A DNA stretch of 64,000 nucleotides from Rhodomyrtus psidioides. Its lineage: Eukaryota; Streptophyta; Magnoliopsida; Myrtales; Myrtaceae. The position numbers were made by a program, and so were the translations under genes. The DNA lies in NCBI GenBank assembly GCA_021437785.1, contig JAILYB010000062.1, positions 930,001 through 994,000 of the forward strand. Reading direction: 5' to 3'. Within the stretch, counting starts at the first letter, position 1. Each line of letters opens with the position of its first letter. The notes under the pieces were generated by a model, which was not told the DNA's origin, did not search any database, and worked only from the letters and a program-made list of their open reading frames with translations. Of the stretch, positions 1 through 10,620 are shown piece by piece.

Positions 1-147
1 ATTCTAAACATATTACGCAATATTTCGTAGATCGCAACTTTATCCGCATCACAAACCTTAGAGATTGACATCTAAGCAATGTAAGGAAATGGATATGATC
101 GGACCATTAACAAAGGTCTATGATTAATCAATTTGATCATGAAGTTC

Positions 148-156
148 TATAAATAG
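148..156 (+). promoter_or_regulatory. TATA box of the first cysteine protease copy
   Basis: TATAAATAG lies 92 bp upstream of the ATG at 240. The intact paralogue on the other strand has a TATA box about 96 bp before its ATG, and the bases around both (an ATTAATCAATTTGATC block, then TTCTATAAAT) clearly match. The promoter was therefore duplicated along with the gene and is still recognisable. Confidence 0.7.
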
Positions 157-239
157 GCATTGTTCGCTCATGTTTCTCTGCATTGGCCCAACTCACACTA
201 ACAATCTGTCGATCAATCTTTGATACGCTTCGGCATTCC

Positions 240-1441
240 ATGATGGCTTTATGTCTCGAGAGGCAAATTAAGCTCTTCATATTGATAGCATCGCTATGTG
301 CAGGGGCTTGGACTTCCGCCGCGACACCCCTGAATTCCACATTGGCGGAGTTCGAACAATGGATGGCTCGCCATGGACGGAATTATGAGGATAATCTCGA
401 GAAGGCAAAGCGATACGGGGTCTATCTAGAGAATTTGCGCTTAATCGAAGAGTTACAAAGAGGCTAATCGGGGCTACAAAGTGGGTCTGAACCCATTTTC
501 GGATTTGACCACGGACGAGTACGCCGCGATGTATGCTGGGTTCCGAGGGACGTCGAAGAGGTCGAATTCATCGGGGACTACCACTTTCAAGTACCAAAAT
601 TTGAATCAAGTCCCGGATAGCGTGAACTGGGTTGATCAAGGAGCTGTTTACAGCATAAAAGACCAGGGTCCATGCGGTAAGAGCAAAAAAATCACAATAC
701 ACTGTTGTCCAAAGACTTTATTTTCTTGCCTTGTGAATTTTTTTCATTTCAAAGCAAGCGCAACAAGTATTCTTACTCCAGCATTTATTCCATCTACATA
801 CATACACCGACCATAACCACCGTTGCACTCCTTGTTTCAATTCATGTATAGGATCTTGTTGGTCATTCTCAGTAGCTTCGGCTGTGGAATCGATCACAGC
901 GATAACATCCGGTATATTATACAACTTGTCCGAGCAACAGCTAATTGACTGTGCCACAAACGGCGGAAACCAAGGATGCGAAGGCGGTTGGGTTGACGCT
1001 GCCTTCGACTACATCATGGAAAACCATGGCATAAGCTCCGCATACACTTACCCTTACGTTGGCATTGACGGCACTTGGGACACGCTAGCCACCTTCGACG
1101 CTGCAGCGCAAATATTGTGGTATGAAATTGTCCCCCCGTTTGAAACTCAGATATTGAAGGCCATGGCGATGCAACTGGTCTCGATTTCCCTCGACGCGAG
1201 CAGCTACGGATTCATGAATTACATAGGGGGCGTCTTCGATGGCCCTTGTGGGTCCGACACGAACCACGCAGTCGTGATAGTCGGATACGGGACAACTGCA
1301 GATGGTGTCGACTATTGGCTGATCAAGAACTCGTGGGATGTGACATGGGACGAGGACGGATACATGAGAATTCTGCGGAACTCGGGCATCCCGGGAGGTC
1401 TCTGTGGACTCGCCATGCAACCTTCTTATCCAGTTGCATGA
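240..1441 (+). pseudogene. Papain-like cysteine protease (C1A, SAG39/SAG12-like), frameshifted copy
   Basis: Members of this family are secreted or vacuolar endopeptidases made as a preproprotein. Two exons are visible, 240-676 and 852-1441, with a 175-bp GT-AG intron splitting the catalytic motif (CG|SCWSF). Exon 1 encodes a signal peptide starting MMALCLERQ, then an inhibitor prodomain with the G-x-N-x-F-x-D-L-T motif. Exon 2 carries the catalytic Cys (TGT near 857), the His in NHAV and the Asn in KNSW. Compared with the intact paralogue at 55235-57346, exon 2 is exactly the same length (590 nt). Exon 1 is 11 nt shorter: two codons plus a 5-nt deletion near 452-475 that shifts the frame into a TAA at 465. 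Further signs of decay are a conserved Cys changed to Trp (DGTWDT) and both Gly of W-G-x-x-W-G-E changed to Asp. An in-frame TTG at 183 lies too close to the TATA box to be the start. Probably a pseudogene; an assembly error at the deletion is possible but would not explain the substitutions. Confidence 0.85.
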
Positions 1442-1530
1442 GTAGCGTAGTTCAATTGTGCTATTCAGTTTGGTTTTGCAGATTTGAACAATATAATTTG
1501 ACCAGCGGGGCTGTCGTGTGTAATTTCTCA

Positions 1531-1563
1531 GGTGGTCTCTGTAGACTCGCTATGCAATCTTAG
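1531..1563 (+). repeat. Short second copy of the protease 3' end
   Basis: About 90 bp past the protease stop codon, the sequence again encodes GGLC-R-LAMQ followed by a stop. It closely matches the last coding block GGLCGLAMQ at about 1396-1425. It looks like a local partial duplication of the gene's 3' end, or the remnant of a tandem copy that was deleted. Confidence 0.55.
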
Positions 1564-3126
1564 ACCAATGTTGAATACGGTCGTTCGAGTAACGGTTTTT
1601 TCATACTAACTGTGTAATTTCTAAGGCTGTGTTTTTCTCCAGTAAAATGTTTGCCAGAAATTTCTGGTGTTTGAGGCGTGGAAAATAAGCAGTAAAAAAA
1701 AAAAAACATTTTCCATTGACGGAAAATAGTATTCTAGAATTGAAAAAAATGAGCAGTCACCTGTTGTTGGATCATACTTCAGTTTCTATAAACTCATGTG
1801 GGCGTGCCCAGTGTGAGAAACAAGGGTCTCGAAGTATTCGTCTAACTCCAACACATACAAGGGCTGGCCTCAAAGAGGGTCAGGGTGAAGATGAGATGAG
1901 GGGTCCTAGAGTATTGCGAAGGGCTCCCACGAGGGTTTATGTCAGACCTCAATGCCATGCTGATCGATTGATATAGAGATGCGTACTTTGGGGAGCTAGC
2001 TACTTGGGAAGTCTGCGGATGAATCGTGGGAGGACTGTAAGTTAGAATATGGAAGCGCTGGACCAGCACCAGCCCAAACCTTCGGGTACTAAATCATGGT
2101 AATACATAAGAACACTGTACTTGAGATTGGTTTCTTATGTAAAAATAAATCAACAGTTCAATAAATAGTGTTGAGTAAGTTCAAATGAGGAAGGGGTTCC
2201 TGTCTGAAGTTTGTAATGTCTAATGATCGGGTCGTTTATTGTATCATTTGCGTGGCCGATTGAAGTGAATTTACTTGTCTGCAGGTGAACTTTGGGCTCT
2301 GTTCTCAGCTGTTATTCTGTATCATAAACTGAACTTCCGACATCATATCGATGGCTTAAGTTGATTTCCCGAGAAGAATATGCATTTTAGGCGTTTAGAA
2401 TGGCGCGAGTGATAGCAAATCTCGTTATTATCAAGAATGAATGAACAATAGGCACCCGGGCTAAATTGAAATGAATTAATGATCGCGAACTTTAATTGAT
2501 CTCGAGTTTGTTTGGTTGTGAACTTAAATGAGATTTTTCAACTTAAAAGGCTAGAAAAAAAAAAAGGGAGGGTGAAGTAGGAAATCCGAGAGGTCCTTGT
2601 AGGTACTTAATCTGTGTTTTTTCAATATATTGATATTGGTATTCCTGTTCGGAAATAGTGACGAGGACATCGAACCTGCACACGCGCCACAAGATGTTGA
2701 AAATGCCGTGGAAGATCTCGGCGAGTGTTCATCACCGATTCTAAGAGTCGGAACATTTACGATGACAGATTTATTCTTATAAGGGATGAGAGTGTGCCTT
2801 AGATGTACTTCGTCATATGCTTTTTGGAATTTGCTAGGCTTTGAATCCTTCTATGTACCTCTTGAGAATTATTATGCTCAATGAAATGGGAATTTTTTTC
2901 TAACAAAAGAAAAATTAGGAAATCGAGATTTACAGAATAAGACTACTAATAAAAAATAATAATACTGAAACAATCTTTAATATTCATTTAAGATCATATT
3001 TATTACAGGACATGAAGGTAAACAAAAGATCGGACACATTAACATAGGACCATCAGTGCAACACACACATAACTTAGTCCACCTAGTACAACTCAATCAA
3101 ACCACTCCACTTCTGCATTAGGAACC
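1564..3126. other. Intergenic, no gene recognised
   Basis: AT-rich spacer with short A-runs (1694-1706, 2556-2567). I see no convincing coding region, RNA gene or complete mobile element. Short open frames near 1716-2069 have no recognisable motif and overlap on opposite strands. Confidence 0.5.
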
Positions 3127-3152
3127 TTTATTCTGCTGCTGCTGCTGCTGCT
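3127..3152 (-). promoter_or_regulatory. Polyadenylation signal and CAG microsatellite in the phospholipase 3' UTR
   Basis: On the minus strand an AATAAA hexamer (3127-3132) lies about 75 bp after the phospholipase stop codon. It directly follows a perfect (AGC)6 run (3133-3152). The spacing fits a normal short 3' UTR. Confidence 0.6.
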
Positions 3153-3206
3153 AAGTCGTATAAAGTAAAGTAGCAGCTTATTGGTAATAGCTTATCAGAG
3201 TTAGGA

Positions 3207-4502
3207 CTATTTGTTCTGATCATCTTCTGGTACAGGTGGGGTGTACGGATCGGCCATGCCCCAGCTTCCATCGTTCCCATTCTGGACCATGTTCTTGTTC
3301 TTCGCCACCCACCAATTCGCCGGAATTTTGTACTTCGTGTCGTCCAGGGCATCATAATTCTTGTTCAGCAGCGAAATATCGCGCCGGTTCTTGAGATCAA
3401 AGTGGCTACTGCCGTTCCCTTCGGTCCCGGCGACTAGATGCAGGTACGTCTCCAACTGATGTGCGATTCCAATGGCTCCGGAAAGACTAGTGGTGAGGGG
3501 CCTCAGGTATGGGGACCTGCGAGAGTCGACCATCAGCTGTTCTCCGACGTGGTCATATCCGATTGGAGGGAAGAAGGGAACGACATCAATGGCATTGACC
3601 ACGCGAAGGGCACGGAGCTTCTCGGAAGATGAGAACAACTCCTGGAAGCTCGCGTTCCCGACCTTGGGGCCGGCGAAGGTGAACGCTGTCACCAGGCAGG
3701 CTTTCTCGGGGTGGCCGGTGGGCACGTTGTACTTGTTGGTCACTATGTCCAGTGCGTTGAGCGTTGCCAAAGCCGCGCCCATGCTGTAGCCGACCACTGT
3801 TATACTGATCTGCTCATCTTCACCGGCGTAGAGATCAACTTGCTTCCGGACCTCCTTTAGAACCTGACCAAAGTAGGACAATCTTTAGCTAAGTAAATTC
3901 CAGGGTAAATTAGCAAGAGCAATCTTTAGTACGAGTGAGTTTCAAACCTGGTCTCTGGCGCTATGCTTTATGTACGGATCAAATGAACCACTATTGGTGT
4001 ACAACATGTGCCAGCCACCATGAATCCGGACATCCTTGTCGTGTGGGAAAATGTCGGTCGCCGGGATCAGATAGTCGATAAGATCAGACAAGGCCTCCAA
4101 GGGCTCTTGCGTTCCTCTCCAAGCCACCAAGATGTCCCTCCTCCCAAACTTCGTGCTCACTTCATCGGTGCTCACCGCGACGTACCCGGCCCAAGACCTG
4201 TCTGGAACCAGTGGCAGATCGAGCAACTTCGACGGCACGTAAAAGTACCGGGTCACCTCGTACCTGAACTGGTTATTGGCCGTCTCAAGACCCACTTCCT
4301 GGAAGAGCTTGTCCATCGGGAACCGGGGCAGGCCGTAGCCCTTCGACTCCGGCTGGCCGTTGAACCCATCGGCGATGGCTTGGACTCGTTCACCGTAGTG
4401 CACGAGGTACGTCCGGAGATCCTCGTCCAGAGGATCCAACATGCCCTTCCAGTGGGTCTCGCCACTGAGGTCAGTCCATGGCCTTGAGTTGTTGCTTCCC
4501 AT
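3207..4502 (-). CDS. Phospholipase A1-II (DAD1-like acylhydrolase), copy 1
   Basis: The family is class-3 lipases that cleave the sn-1 acyl chain of galactolipids and phospholipids; this clade lacks a plastid transit peptide and is expected in the cytosol. Two exons, 4502-3948 and 3863-3207, join in phase at SARDQ|VLKEV with GT-AG borders to give 403 aa. Visible landmarks are W-x-x-x-L-DPLD near the N terminus, GRRDI-L-VAWRGT in the middle, the nucleophile elbow GYSMG (Ser about 212), the Asp in N-A-I-D-V-V-P, and the His pair in H-Q-L-E-T-Y-L-H. The elbow has Tyr and Met where the paralogue at 26471-27868 has the usual GHSLG, but the G-x-S-x-G pattern is kept, so it is probably active. A Met at 4502 follows a TATA box by about 80 bp. 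Substrate preference cannot be read from sequence. Confidence 0.93.
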
Positions 4503-4580
4503 GGTATCTTTCTCTCTTTCACCGGTAATTTTTGTTCTCTAGATGGAAAGGCTTGTGGAGACGCAATCTTGCTTCCGTGC

Positions 4581-4590
4581 AATTTATAGG
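4581..4590 (-). promoter_or_regulatory. TATA box of phospholipase copy 1
   Basis: CCTATAAATT on the minus strand, about 80 bp before the ATG at 4502, with no other TATA-like site between. This supports the chosen start. Confidence 0.6.
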
Positions 4591-4639
4591 CAACCTTTTC
4601 ACGGTATATATTTGAGGTGAAACTTTCACGTGTTTTTTT

Positions 4640-5057
4640 TTCCCCTTCCGCCAACTTATATTAAATAGCACTACGAACAGTGTAGTGACAAACGCAGAAA
4701 ATAAACATAGAGCACAAGGATTTACGTGGTTCGAACAAAGTGATCTACGTCCATGGGCGAGGCAACACTATAATCAAGAAGAGTACAGATTACAGAAATC
4801 GGTCTTAGCGACTAAACAAAAATACACGGCTCACAAGTCTCTTATATGACGAAAATCCTCCGTCCCACAAAATAAACCCTAGCCGCAGTGTAAATAGAGC
4901 CCAAAATTTTTTCTCGGGGGCGAGTTGGGCCTATCGGCCCAACTCTCCGCATCACGAACAAAATCTCAATTTTCTCTCCACTTTTGAGCCGCACAAAAAA
5001 TATGTCGGGTCGGGTGATGAACCAGACCGAGTGCATAAAATTCAAGACATATTTAAC
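4640..5057 (+). repeat. Retroelement-derived fragment, also present at 10138-10253
   Basis: The block contains GATTTACGTGGTTCGAAC and a CTACGTCCATGG motif, a sequence style common in plant LTR retroelement remains. Its last 120 bp (4939-5057) match 10138-10253 in the same orientation, including CAACTCTCCGC-TCACGAAC and TTCAAGACATATTTAAC. No coding region is left. The element class is inferred. Confidence 0.5.
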
Positions 5058-5094
5058 AAACATAATGGATAAGAGCAACCGTTTGTTTATTACT

Positions 5095-5212
5095 TTTGAC
5101 CAAATGATTTTTCAATTAATAAGTGCTTTATACAAAACAAATTGTGATGTTGTGTGGATCTACTATTAGAAATAATTGACATAATGTCAGACTGTCGATG
5201 AAGTATTTTTCC
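5095..5212 (+). mobile_element. MITE fragment, family W
   Basis: Shares an ordered set of motifs (CAATTA, TTTAT-CAAAA, GTGATG-TGTGTGGATCTA, GTCAGACTGTC) with the copies at about 6955-7101 and 34280-34438. It appears degraded at the left end. No coding capacity. Confidence 0.45.
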
Positions 5213-5418
5213 TTTCTTCAGTAGACAAGAATTTTAATTTCTAATGTCAGAAGCATCTCTTGCTAGGATAGAACGCTAGAATCTCGAAATTGCATGCCCA
5301 AGATTTTATGTTTAGGGTTTACATGTCAATGTACGGAATGATACGAAATGTTCCAATATTTTTTCCTACGCGATGGTAATGCTATTATTGATGAATGGGA
5401 ATGGACCATCCACTTCAC

Positions 5419-5625
5419 CGAAAAGTACCAAAAAGTCATAAACCTATTGTATTAACGTCAATTTAATCTTAAACTTTTCAATTTGGCCAATTCAGTACTA
5501 AACATTTTTACATTTGTTACAATTTAGTTCGTCATGCCAATTTAAGCTGAAAATTGCTCACATGGATGCTGATAGTCCCACGTGGCAAAGTTGGCATTGA
5601 ATAAAGATTTTTTTTTTTTTACAAT
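5419..5625 (+). mobile_element. Partial MULE-like repeat, family X
   Basis: Starts GAAAAGTACCAAAAAGTC and continues into 'rather not counted, taken as noncoding' phrases typical of this family: repeated AATTTAGTC/TAAAC blocks and a CACGTGGCAAAG block. It resembles the left end of the better-bounded element at 33878-34516. Its right half is missing or scrambled. Confidence 0.4.
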
Positions 5626-5786
5626 CCTATGTGGCACTGCTCATTTATTAATGTATGCACTTTTTCAACCACGGAAACTTGTCAAACAGGCAAAATATGC
5701 ACCGTTGATGGACCATTCACGCGTTGTATGAGAAGTGCTCTACAGCTCGTTATAGTGTGCCACTACGCTATTATGAAAATTTGTTC

Positions 5787-6342
5787 AAAAAGTCCTATAC
5801 CTATTGCACTTTTGTCAATTCGATCATAAATATTTTAATATTTTCAATTTAGCTCTAAACTTCTTTACAGTTTGTCAATGAAATTCATCCGGCCAATTTT
5901 GGCTAGAAATAACTGGCATGGATGCCGTCTGTCCCACCATGACACAGTCGGCGCTGACATTGACAAATTATAAAATATTTTTATATTTTCAGATTATTTA
6001 ATAATATTTTCTTTCTTTTTCTTTTTTTTTTCTCTTCTTCTTTGTTCTTTTATCGATGACCGATGAGGGTTGTCGGGCCTCGCCGGCTGCTGGGTGAGAG
6101 CCGCAACCTTCGCCCAGTGGGCCGATGAGGGCCAAGCGTCCCACGCCGGCTATTAAGAAAAGAAAAAGAAAAGGAAAAAATGAAAAAAAAAATTATAAAT
6201 TCATTAAAAATTTTCGACTCATCAACGACCGTACCATGCTAATCGTTTTCGGTCAAAATTGGCTAGATAGACTCAATTGCCAAAATTAAAATGTTTGGGA
6301 TCAAATTGGTAAAAGTGTAATAGATTTAGGATTTTTTTTTTT
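5787..6342 (+). mobile_element. Non-autonomous MULE-like element, family X, with GC-rich core
   Basis: The left end AAAAAGTCCTATACCTATT and the inverted right end (AATAGATTTAGGATTTTTT on the plus strand) form long imperfect terminal inverted repeats. The centre (about 6050-6155) is a GC-rich island in an AT-rich body. No transposase is encoded. I could not find a clean target-site duplication. Confidence 0.5.
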
Positions 6343-6954
6343 GGCAGTTTTATCTGTGCACCAAGAATACAAGGCTGGGAATAAGAAAGTAAGGAAGAGA
6401 GAAAAGACAAGACTAAAAATTCTCGTGAAACCCATGTGGTTTTGCTCGACAACAATTGAGTCATTATTGCAATTTATATTGTTACTTAGCCGTTGCCACG
6501 TCAGGTCTAGACCATCTGCTTGTCCTATTCGTTGGTTCGGCCTGTCCCTGTCCTCGTGCACGAGAACAATGAATGGGAATTGATATGCCGTCCTCAGCCA
6601 ATTGTCGATTACTTTTATAATAGAGTCGCTCTCTCTTCGACGCGTCGCCTGTCGTTGGTGGCGTGCTAGCCGTCAGATCCATCATCGAGACGTCGAGGTG
6701 TCGTTTAACCACGGCCGTCCGATCTCAAGATGTGGGGAACCTTTTTTTTGTCCGATCAATTAATTCCATTTTTTAAAGATAGAGTCACTCTATTTGCAGT
6801 ATATATATATAGAGAACCTTGTCGAGGTCGAGCGAATTTTAGAGTAGAAAACATCATCGTTTTCAATAGCATTGCCAGTTCAGCTCAATCTCCAAAAATC
6901 CACCGTACCAATACTTTTCCAATGGCGTACATTAGAAAAGTATATTATTCTTAG
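6343..6954. other. Intergenic, no gene recognised
   Basis: Mixed-composition spacer. The short open frames here overlap on both strands and have no recognisable domains. Confidence 0.4.
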
Positions 6955-7101
6955 AGAGCCGCTAGCTCGACAGTCTAACAGTACAGTCAGTTATTTCTGA
7001 CCATACGATATCACAATCGATGAATAATTTATGCAAAACACATAGTGATAGTGTGCATCTGCACCGTTTCTGACACTATGGTCAGAAAAAGCATTTCCCT
7101 T
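6955..7101 (+). mobile_element. MITE, family W
   Basis: Starts GAGCCGCTAGCTCGACAGTC and ends near GGTCAGAAAAAGCATTT. It aligns with the reverse complement of 34280-34438 and with 5095-5212. About 150 bp and non-coding. No clean target-site duplication was found for this copy. Confidence 0.5.
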
Positions 7102-7515
7102 GATCTTATGTTAAATGGAAAATTTAATGTTAGGAGAGCTCGATCCAAGAAAGGTGACAAGTCGTCTAGGTAAGGATTTTAAACCCGCCTTTTGAAGTTG
7201 GCAATGTCTAATGATCGACCAATATGTTCCACGGTTGATTAATCCTATTCATCAGTAGAAATGGCAAATTCAGACATTTTGAATCATTTTCAACTGGAAA
7301 CAACATCGACCTAGTCCGGATGTAGTTTTCTATGAACGGACCTCGACACTTAAATGCTACTAATACTACGCGTGGGCCTTCTACCTCGATAAGCAGTTTG
7401 CTCGATAATCTGTCGATATCCTTGACCTATCTTGCCCCCTAGGCGGGGTTGGTGGTCTTGCTTGAATTGTCCGTTGTTAAGTTAGGACTATACATGTTCT
7501 GTTGAACATCTTGAT

Positions 7516-8320
7516 TTGCCTGATTATTATTAGTATTTAATCGGTTAGTCTGAACAGGGTTAACTTGATTATCTCCATGAATAGGCCCAACCCACACTTG
7601 CATTGTTTTAAACTTGGCCAGAATTTTCAAGCCTTGATTATGGTCTTCCGCTGCTTGAGCGACTGACGAATCGAAAAGGCATGTCGTAGTTTTTGGTTGT
7701 TGCTAGCGGCATTGTCAAGCTCCAATTAATTTCCGGTCTTTGCAATCGCACTTCCTCAAATCAAACTAGAAGAGTCCCATTAGACGTGTCAATTGATGTT
7801 CCATTAGAAACCGGAAATCTGTCGCAATCAGCGAAACACGTTTCACCAAGTGTTCATTTTTTGTTTTTGGTTCAATAGGTCCGGTGGCGATTCGGACATA
7901 TTTTAAATTGCGTAAGCATGATCAAAGAACAATTAGATCTAAAGGAAATGAAATGCCAGTTTTGGAAATTGAAATATTGATAAAGTAGAGAAAATTCGGA
8001 AGTTTGTGTCAATGATCGCGGATTCTCTTTACAATACAGACACTAGCTTCTATGGTATACAAAACGCAATTGTTCATAAGTATTTAATATTCTAATGACG
8101 ATTATACAATCCTTTCTTCACAACTTTAGGCCCTACGATTGGACATCAACCTTATCCACAAGCGGCTACAACTCCATGAATGTCTCAGTGCTCTTCACTC
8201 TACTTATTTTCATCTTTTCGCCGTCGTATGTCAACATCTATATATACCAATGACCAAAATGGACTTCAACGCTAAACCCTGCTCAGACTAACCGATTAAA
8301 TACTAAAAATAATCAGGCAA
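7516..8320. repeat. Region bounded by a 45-bp inverted repeat
   Basis: The 45 bases at 8276-8320 (including CAGACTAACCGATTAAATAC) recur on the minus strand at 7516-7560 with two mismatches. The minus-strand copy lies inside a short Asn/Gln-rich open frame (7439-7630), which could be a fragment of a retroelement gag or linker; I cannot name it. The 715 bp between the arms contain no recognisable gene. Confidence 0.6.
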
Positions 8321-9054
8321 CAAAATTCTAACGGAAATATAATAATATAAATAAATTGAATTTAGAAGGAATACCGAGGCATGTGTTCAACACAGTTTCC
8401 TTAAAACAGATTCGTCCCCTCCAGTACGTGCTTTGAGGTTTCGTGGACGTCTGTCTCCCAGGATACAACGATTGAGCAGCGATAGATGCTAGCACAGCTA
8501 CTCCTTTGTTTGGCACCGTGCTGGTTGGTCTATTTCCTGCCGTATCCGAATCTTTAGGCCACTTTTTTGGCCGTCTTTTAATGTGTTTTTCCTTTTTACC
8601 CCCCTTCTAATTGTTTATGCCGCCTGGTTGATATTTTATTATGGCCGCTTGTTGGCATCTTGTTTGACGCGATTGAAGTTAGGGCGTTTTGGCAACCGGT
8701 CACCATTGAACCCATCTAGGCACTGCGCTGCCTAGTTTGGTTCATGATTTTTGTGTCCGATTTTTGTACCTAGTTATTTGAAAAGTATATACAAACTTAC
8801 CTTTTTTTAGGAAAGGGTTTCCCGTTGCGCTGTCAATTGTAATTAGTATCAGAGCTGAATAAGTCCTCACAAACTAGGCAAAAAAAAAAAGGAAAAGTCC
8901 TTAGAAGTATTCGAGGAGGAACCTCCAAAAATGGATTGGCAAGTATTTTGCTACCAAAAAGGTGTCCAGGTGACATGCTCCCAATCACGTGATATAGTTG
9001 AACTACGAAATGGTATTAGCTGCTTGAAACATGATTCGTTTATGTAAATGGTAA
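8321..9054. other. Spacer with a degenerate primer-binding-like site
   Basis: No gene is visible. TAGTATCAGAGCT near 8846 resembles the TGGTATCAGAGC initiator-Met tRNA primer site of plant LTR retroelements and follows a T-rich, LTR-like stretch. It may mark an old LTR remnant, but no matching second LTR was found. Confidence 0.3.
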
Positions 9055-9395
9055 ATGCCAATTGAGTCCTAAAACTTTTGCATCTATACCAATTTTGGTC
9101 GGAAATCGCTGACGTGGCGCGACCGGCGTTAATGTGGCAAATTTTTATGATATTTTAGTTTTTTTATTTTTTATTTTTCTTTTCTGTACCTTTTTTTTTT
9201 CATTTCGTTCTTTTTCTTCTTCTTTTTTCTTCATTCCTCCTCCAGCCGGTCATCGCGCGGCCGTGCCATGTTATTACCGGCAACCGTCAGTGATTTCCTG
9301 CCAAAAATTGACTGGATTTATTGATTTAGAACTCAATCGGCAAATAAAGACTGCTTAAGACTGAATTGACACAATTATAAACTATTTTTGGTAAC
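9055..9395 (+). mobile_element. MULE-like repeat fragment, family X
   Basis: Has the family-X layout: an AATTGAGTCCTAAAACTTTTG arm split by degradation, a GCTGACGTGGC block, a T-rich body, a GC-rich core near 9245-9285, and a closing arm with AAGACTGAATTGACACAATT. No coding capacity. Confidence 0.4.
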
Positions 9396-9827
9396 TTTTT
9401 CATGCATCTGATCTACCGTATAACTTTCTTCTTTTCCCATGCTCATGAAATTGCGATTGTGAGGGAGTTTGGAGTGAATCCAGTTACAATTATTATTGGT
9501 TAGATATATGAAGAACTCGGTTCTTCCCAGAAGAATGATAGGAATTCATCGGAGGTGATGCCTGGCTTTGATCTTTTGTTGAGAGGAGGCGTCTCATGAG
9601 TTTTAGTACATGAGATAAACCCTAACTAAAAAGAGAAAAACAAAAACAAAAACAAAAAAAACAAAGTGTAATCATTGCATTTGTATCGACAACGAACTAA
9701 GGCAATTTAGTCGAGCTTTGAGTCGGAAGTAATATCTGCAATAGTAACATTTAGTGAAGTTTCGAAGGCGTGGTCGCCAATTATATCAAATGGAACACAT
9801 TTCATGATTTCAATCGCTGACAAATCT
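9396..9827. other. Spacer upstream of a truncated gene
   Basis: No gene is recognised. The right part probably includes the original promoter of the truncated secreted-protein gene that follows. Confidence 0.35.
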
Positions 9828-9836
9828 TATATATAG
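9828..9836 (+). promoter_or_regulatory. TATA box of the truncated secreted-protein gene
   Basis: TATATATAG lies 68 bp before the ATG at 9896 and is followed by a purine-rich leader. The spacing matches the other TATA-ATG pairs in this window. Confidence 0.5.
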
Positions 9837-9895
9837 TCCACCTATAGACGTAAGAGATTGCACAACAAGAGCTAACAAAATCATCCTCCACAAAA

Positions 9896-10012
9896 ATGAG
9901 GCATGCTCAGCTCTTTCTCTTCGTCATCCTCTTCGCTATTGCTCTAAAATCAACACAAGCAATCCCGACATTCGAATACAAGGTCTTCGACAACATATTT
10001 TTTAAAATATGA
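9896..10012 (+). pseudogene. 5' remnant of a secreted-protein gene (promoter and signal peptide only)
   Basis: A 38-residue frame begins with a textbook signal peptide: MRHAQ, then the hydrophobic run LFLFVILFAIAL, then KSTQA as a likely cleavage site. The mature start IPTFEYKVFDN is followed by six more residues and a stop, where the sequence turns into repeat (family-X tail, then the block shared with 4939-5057). A TATA box is correctly placed upstream. I read this as a gene cut short by insertion or deletion after the first ~35 codons. The F-E-Y-x-V-x-D-N start is loosely like plant basic secretory proteins, but that is a guess. Confidence 0.5.
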
Positions 10013-10391
10013 GGTCGTCGGCTAGTCGGCTTCCACGTCAACACCGGTCGGTTAAAAATCGACGGATGGACTGAATTAGCACAATTGCAAAAGATTTAAG
10101 ACTAAATCGGCACAAAAAAAAGTTTGGAATTTTGGGTCAACTCTCCGCGTCACGAACCAAATCTCAATTTTCTCTCCAATTTTGGGTCGCACAAAATATG
10201 TCGGGTCGGGTAATTAACCGGGCCGAGTACATAAAATTCAAGACATATTTAACACTCATCCTTCATTTTGGCGAAGAATTAGGTTCTCAGAAACCAAAGA
10301 TTCTTGATCCCCATCTTGGTGAAAACTTAGAATCTGAAACTCTGGGTCCTTCATTCTAGCGAAGAATTAGATTTCTAAGACTAAAAATTAT

Positions 10392-10600
10392 ACCTACATT
10401 TTGGCGCAAGTAAAGATTCTAACAAAATAAGGAAAGCAATACCTGCATTCTGGCTCAAGTAAAGTGTCGAATGTAGCGAAAGCAATACCTGAATTCTAGC
10501 GCAATTAAGTTTTGTGGGGTAGAGAAAGTAATACATGCATTCTGACGCAAGTAAAGTTTTCCGGATAAGAGAAAGCCACAGTTGCTGATGCAAGTAGGCC
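10392..10600 (+). repeat. Short tandem array, unit about 46-49 bp
   Basis: Units start at about 10392, 10441, 10487 and 10533. Each carries A-C-C/A-T-G-C-ATTCTGGCGCAAGTAAAG followed by an A-rich tail (GAAAGCAATA). The copies are diverged by several substitutions. The array runs directly into the next one. Confidence 0.65.
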
Positions 10601-10620
10601 TTTCATGGTATAAAATTCAA

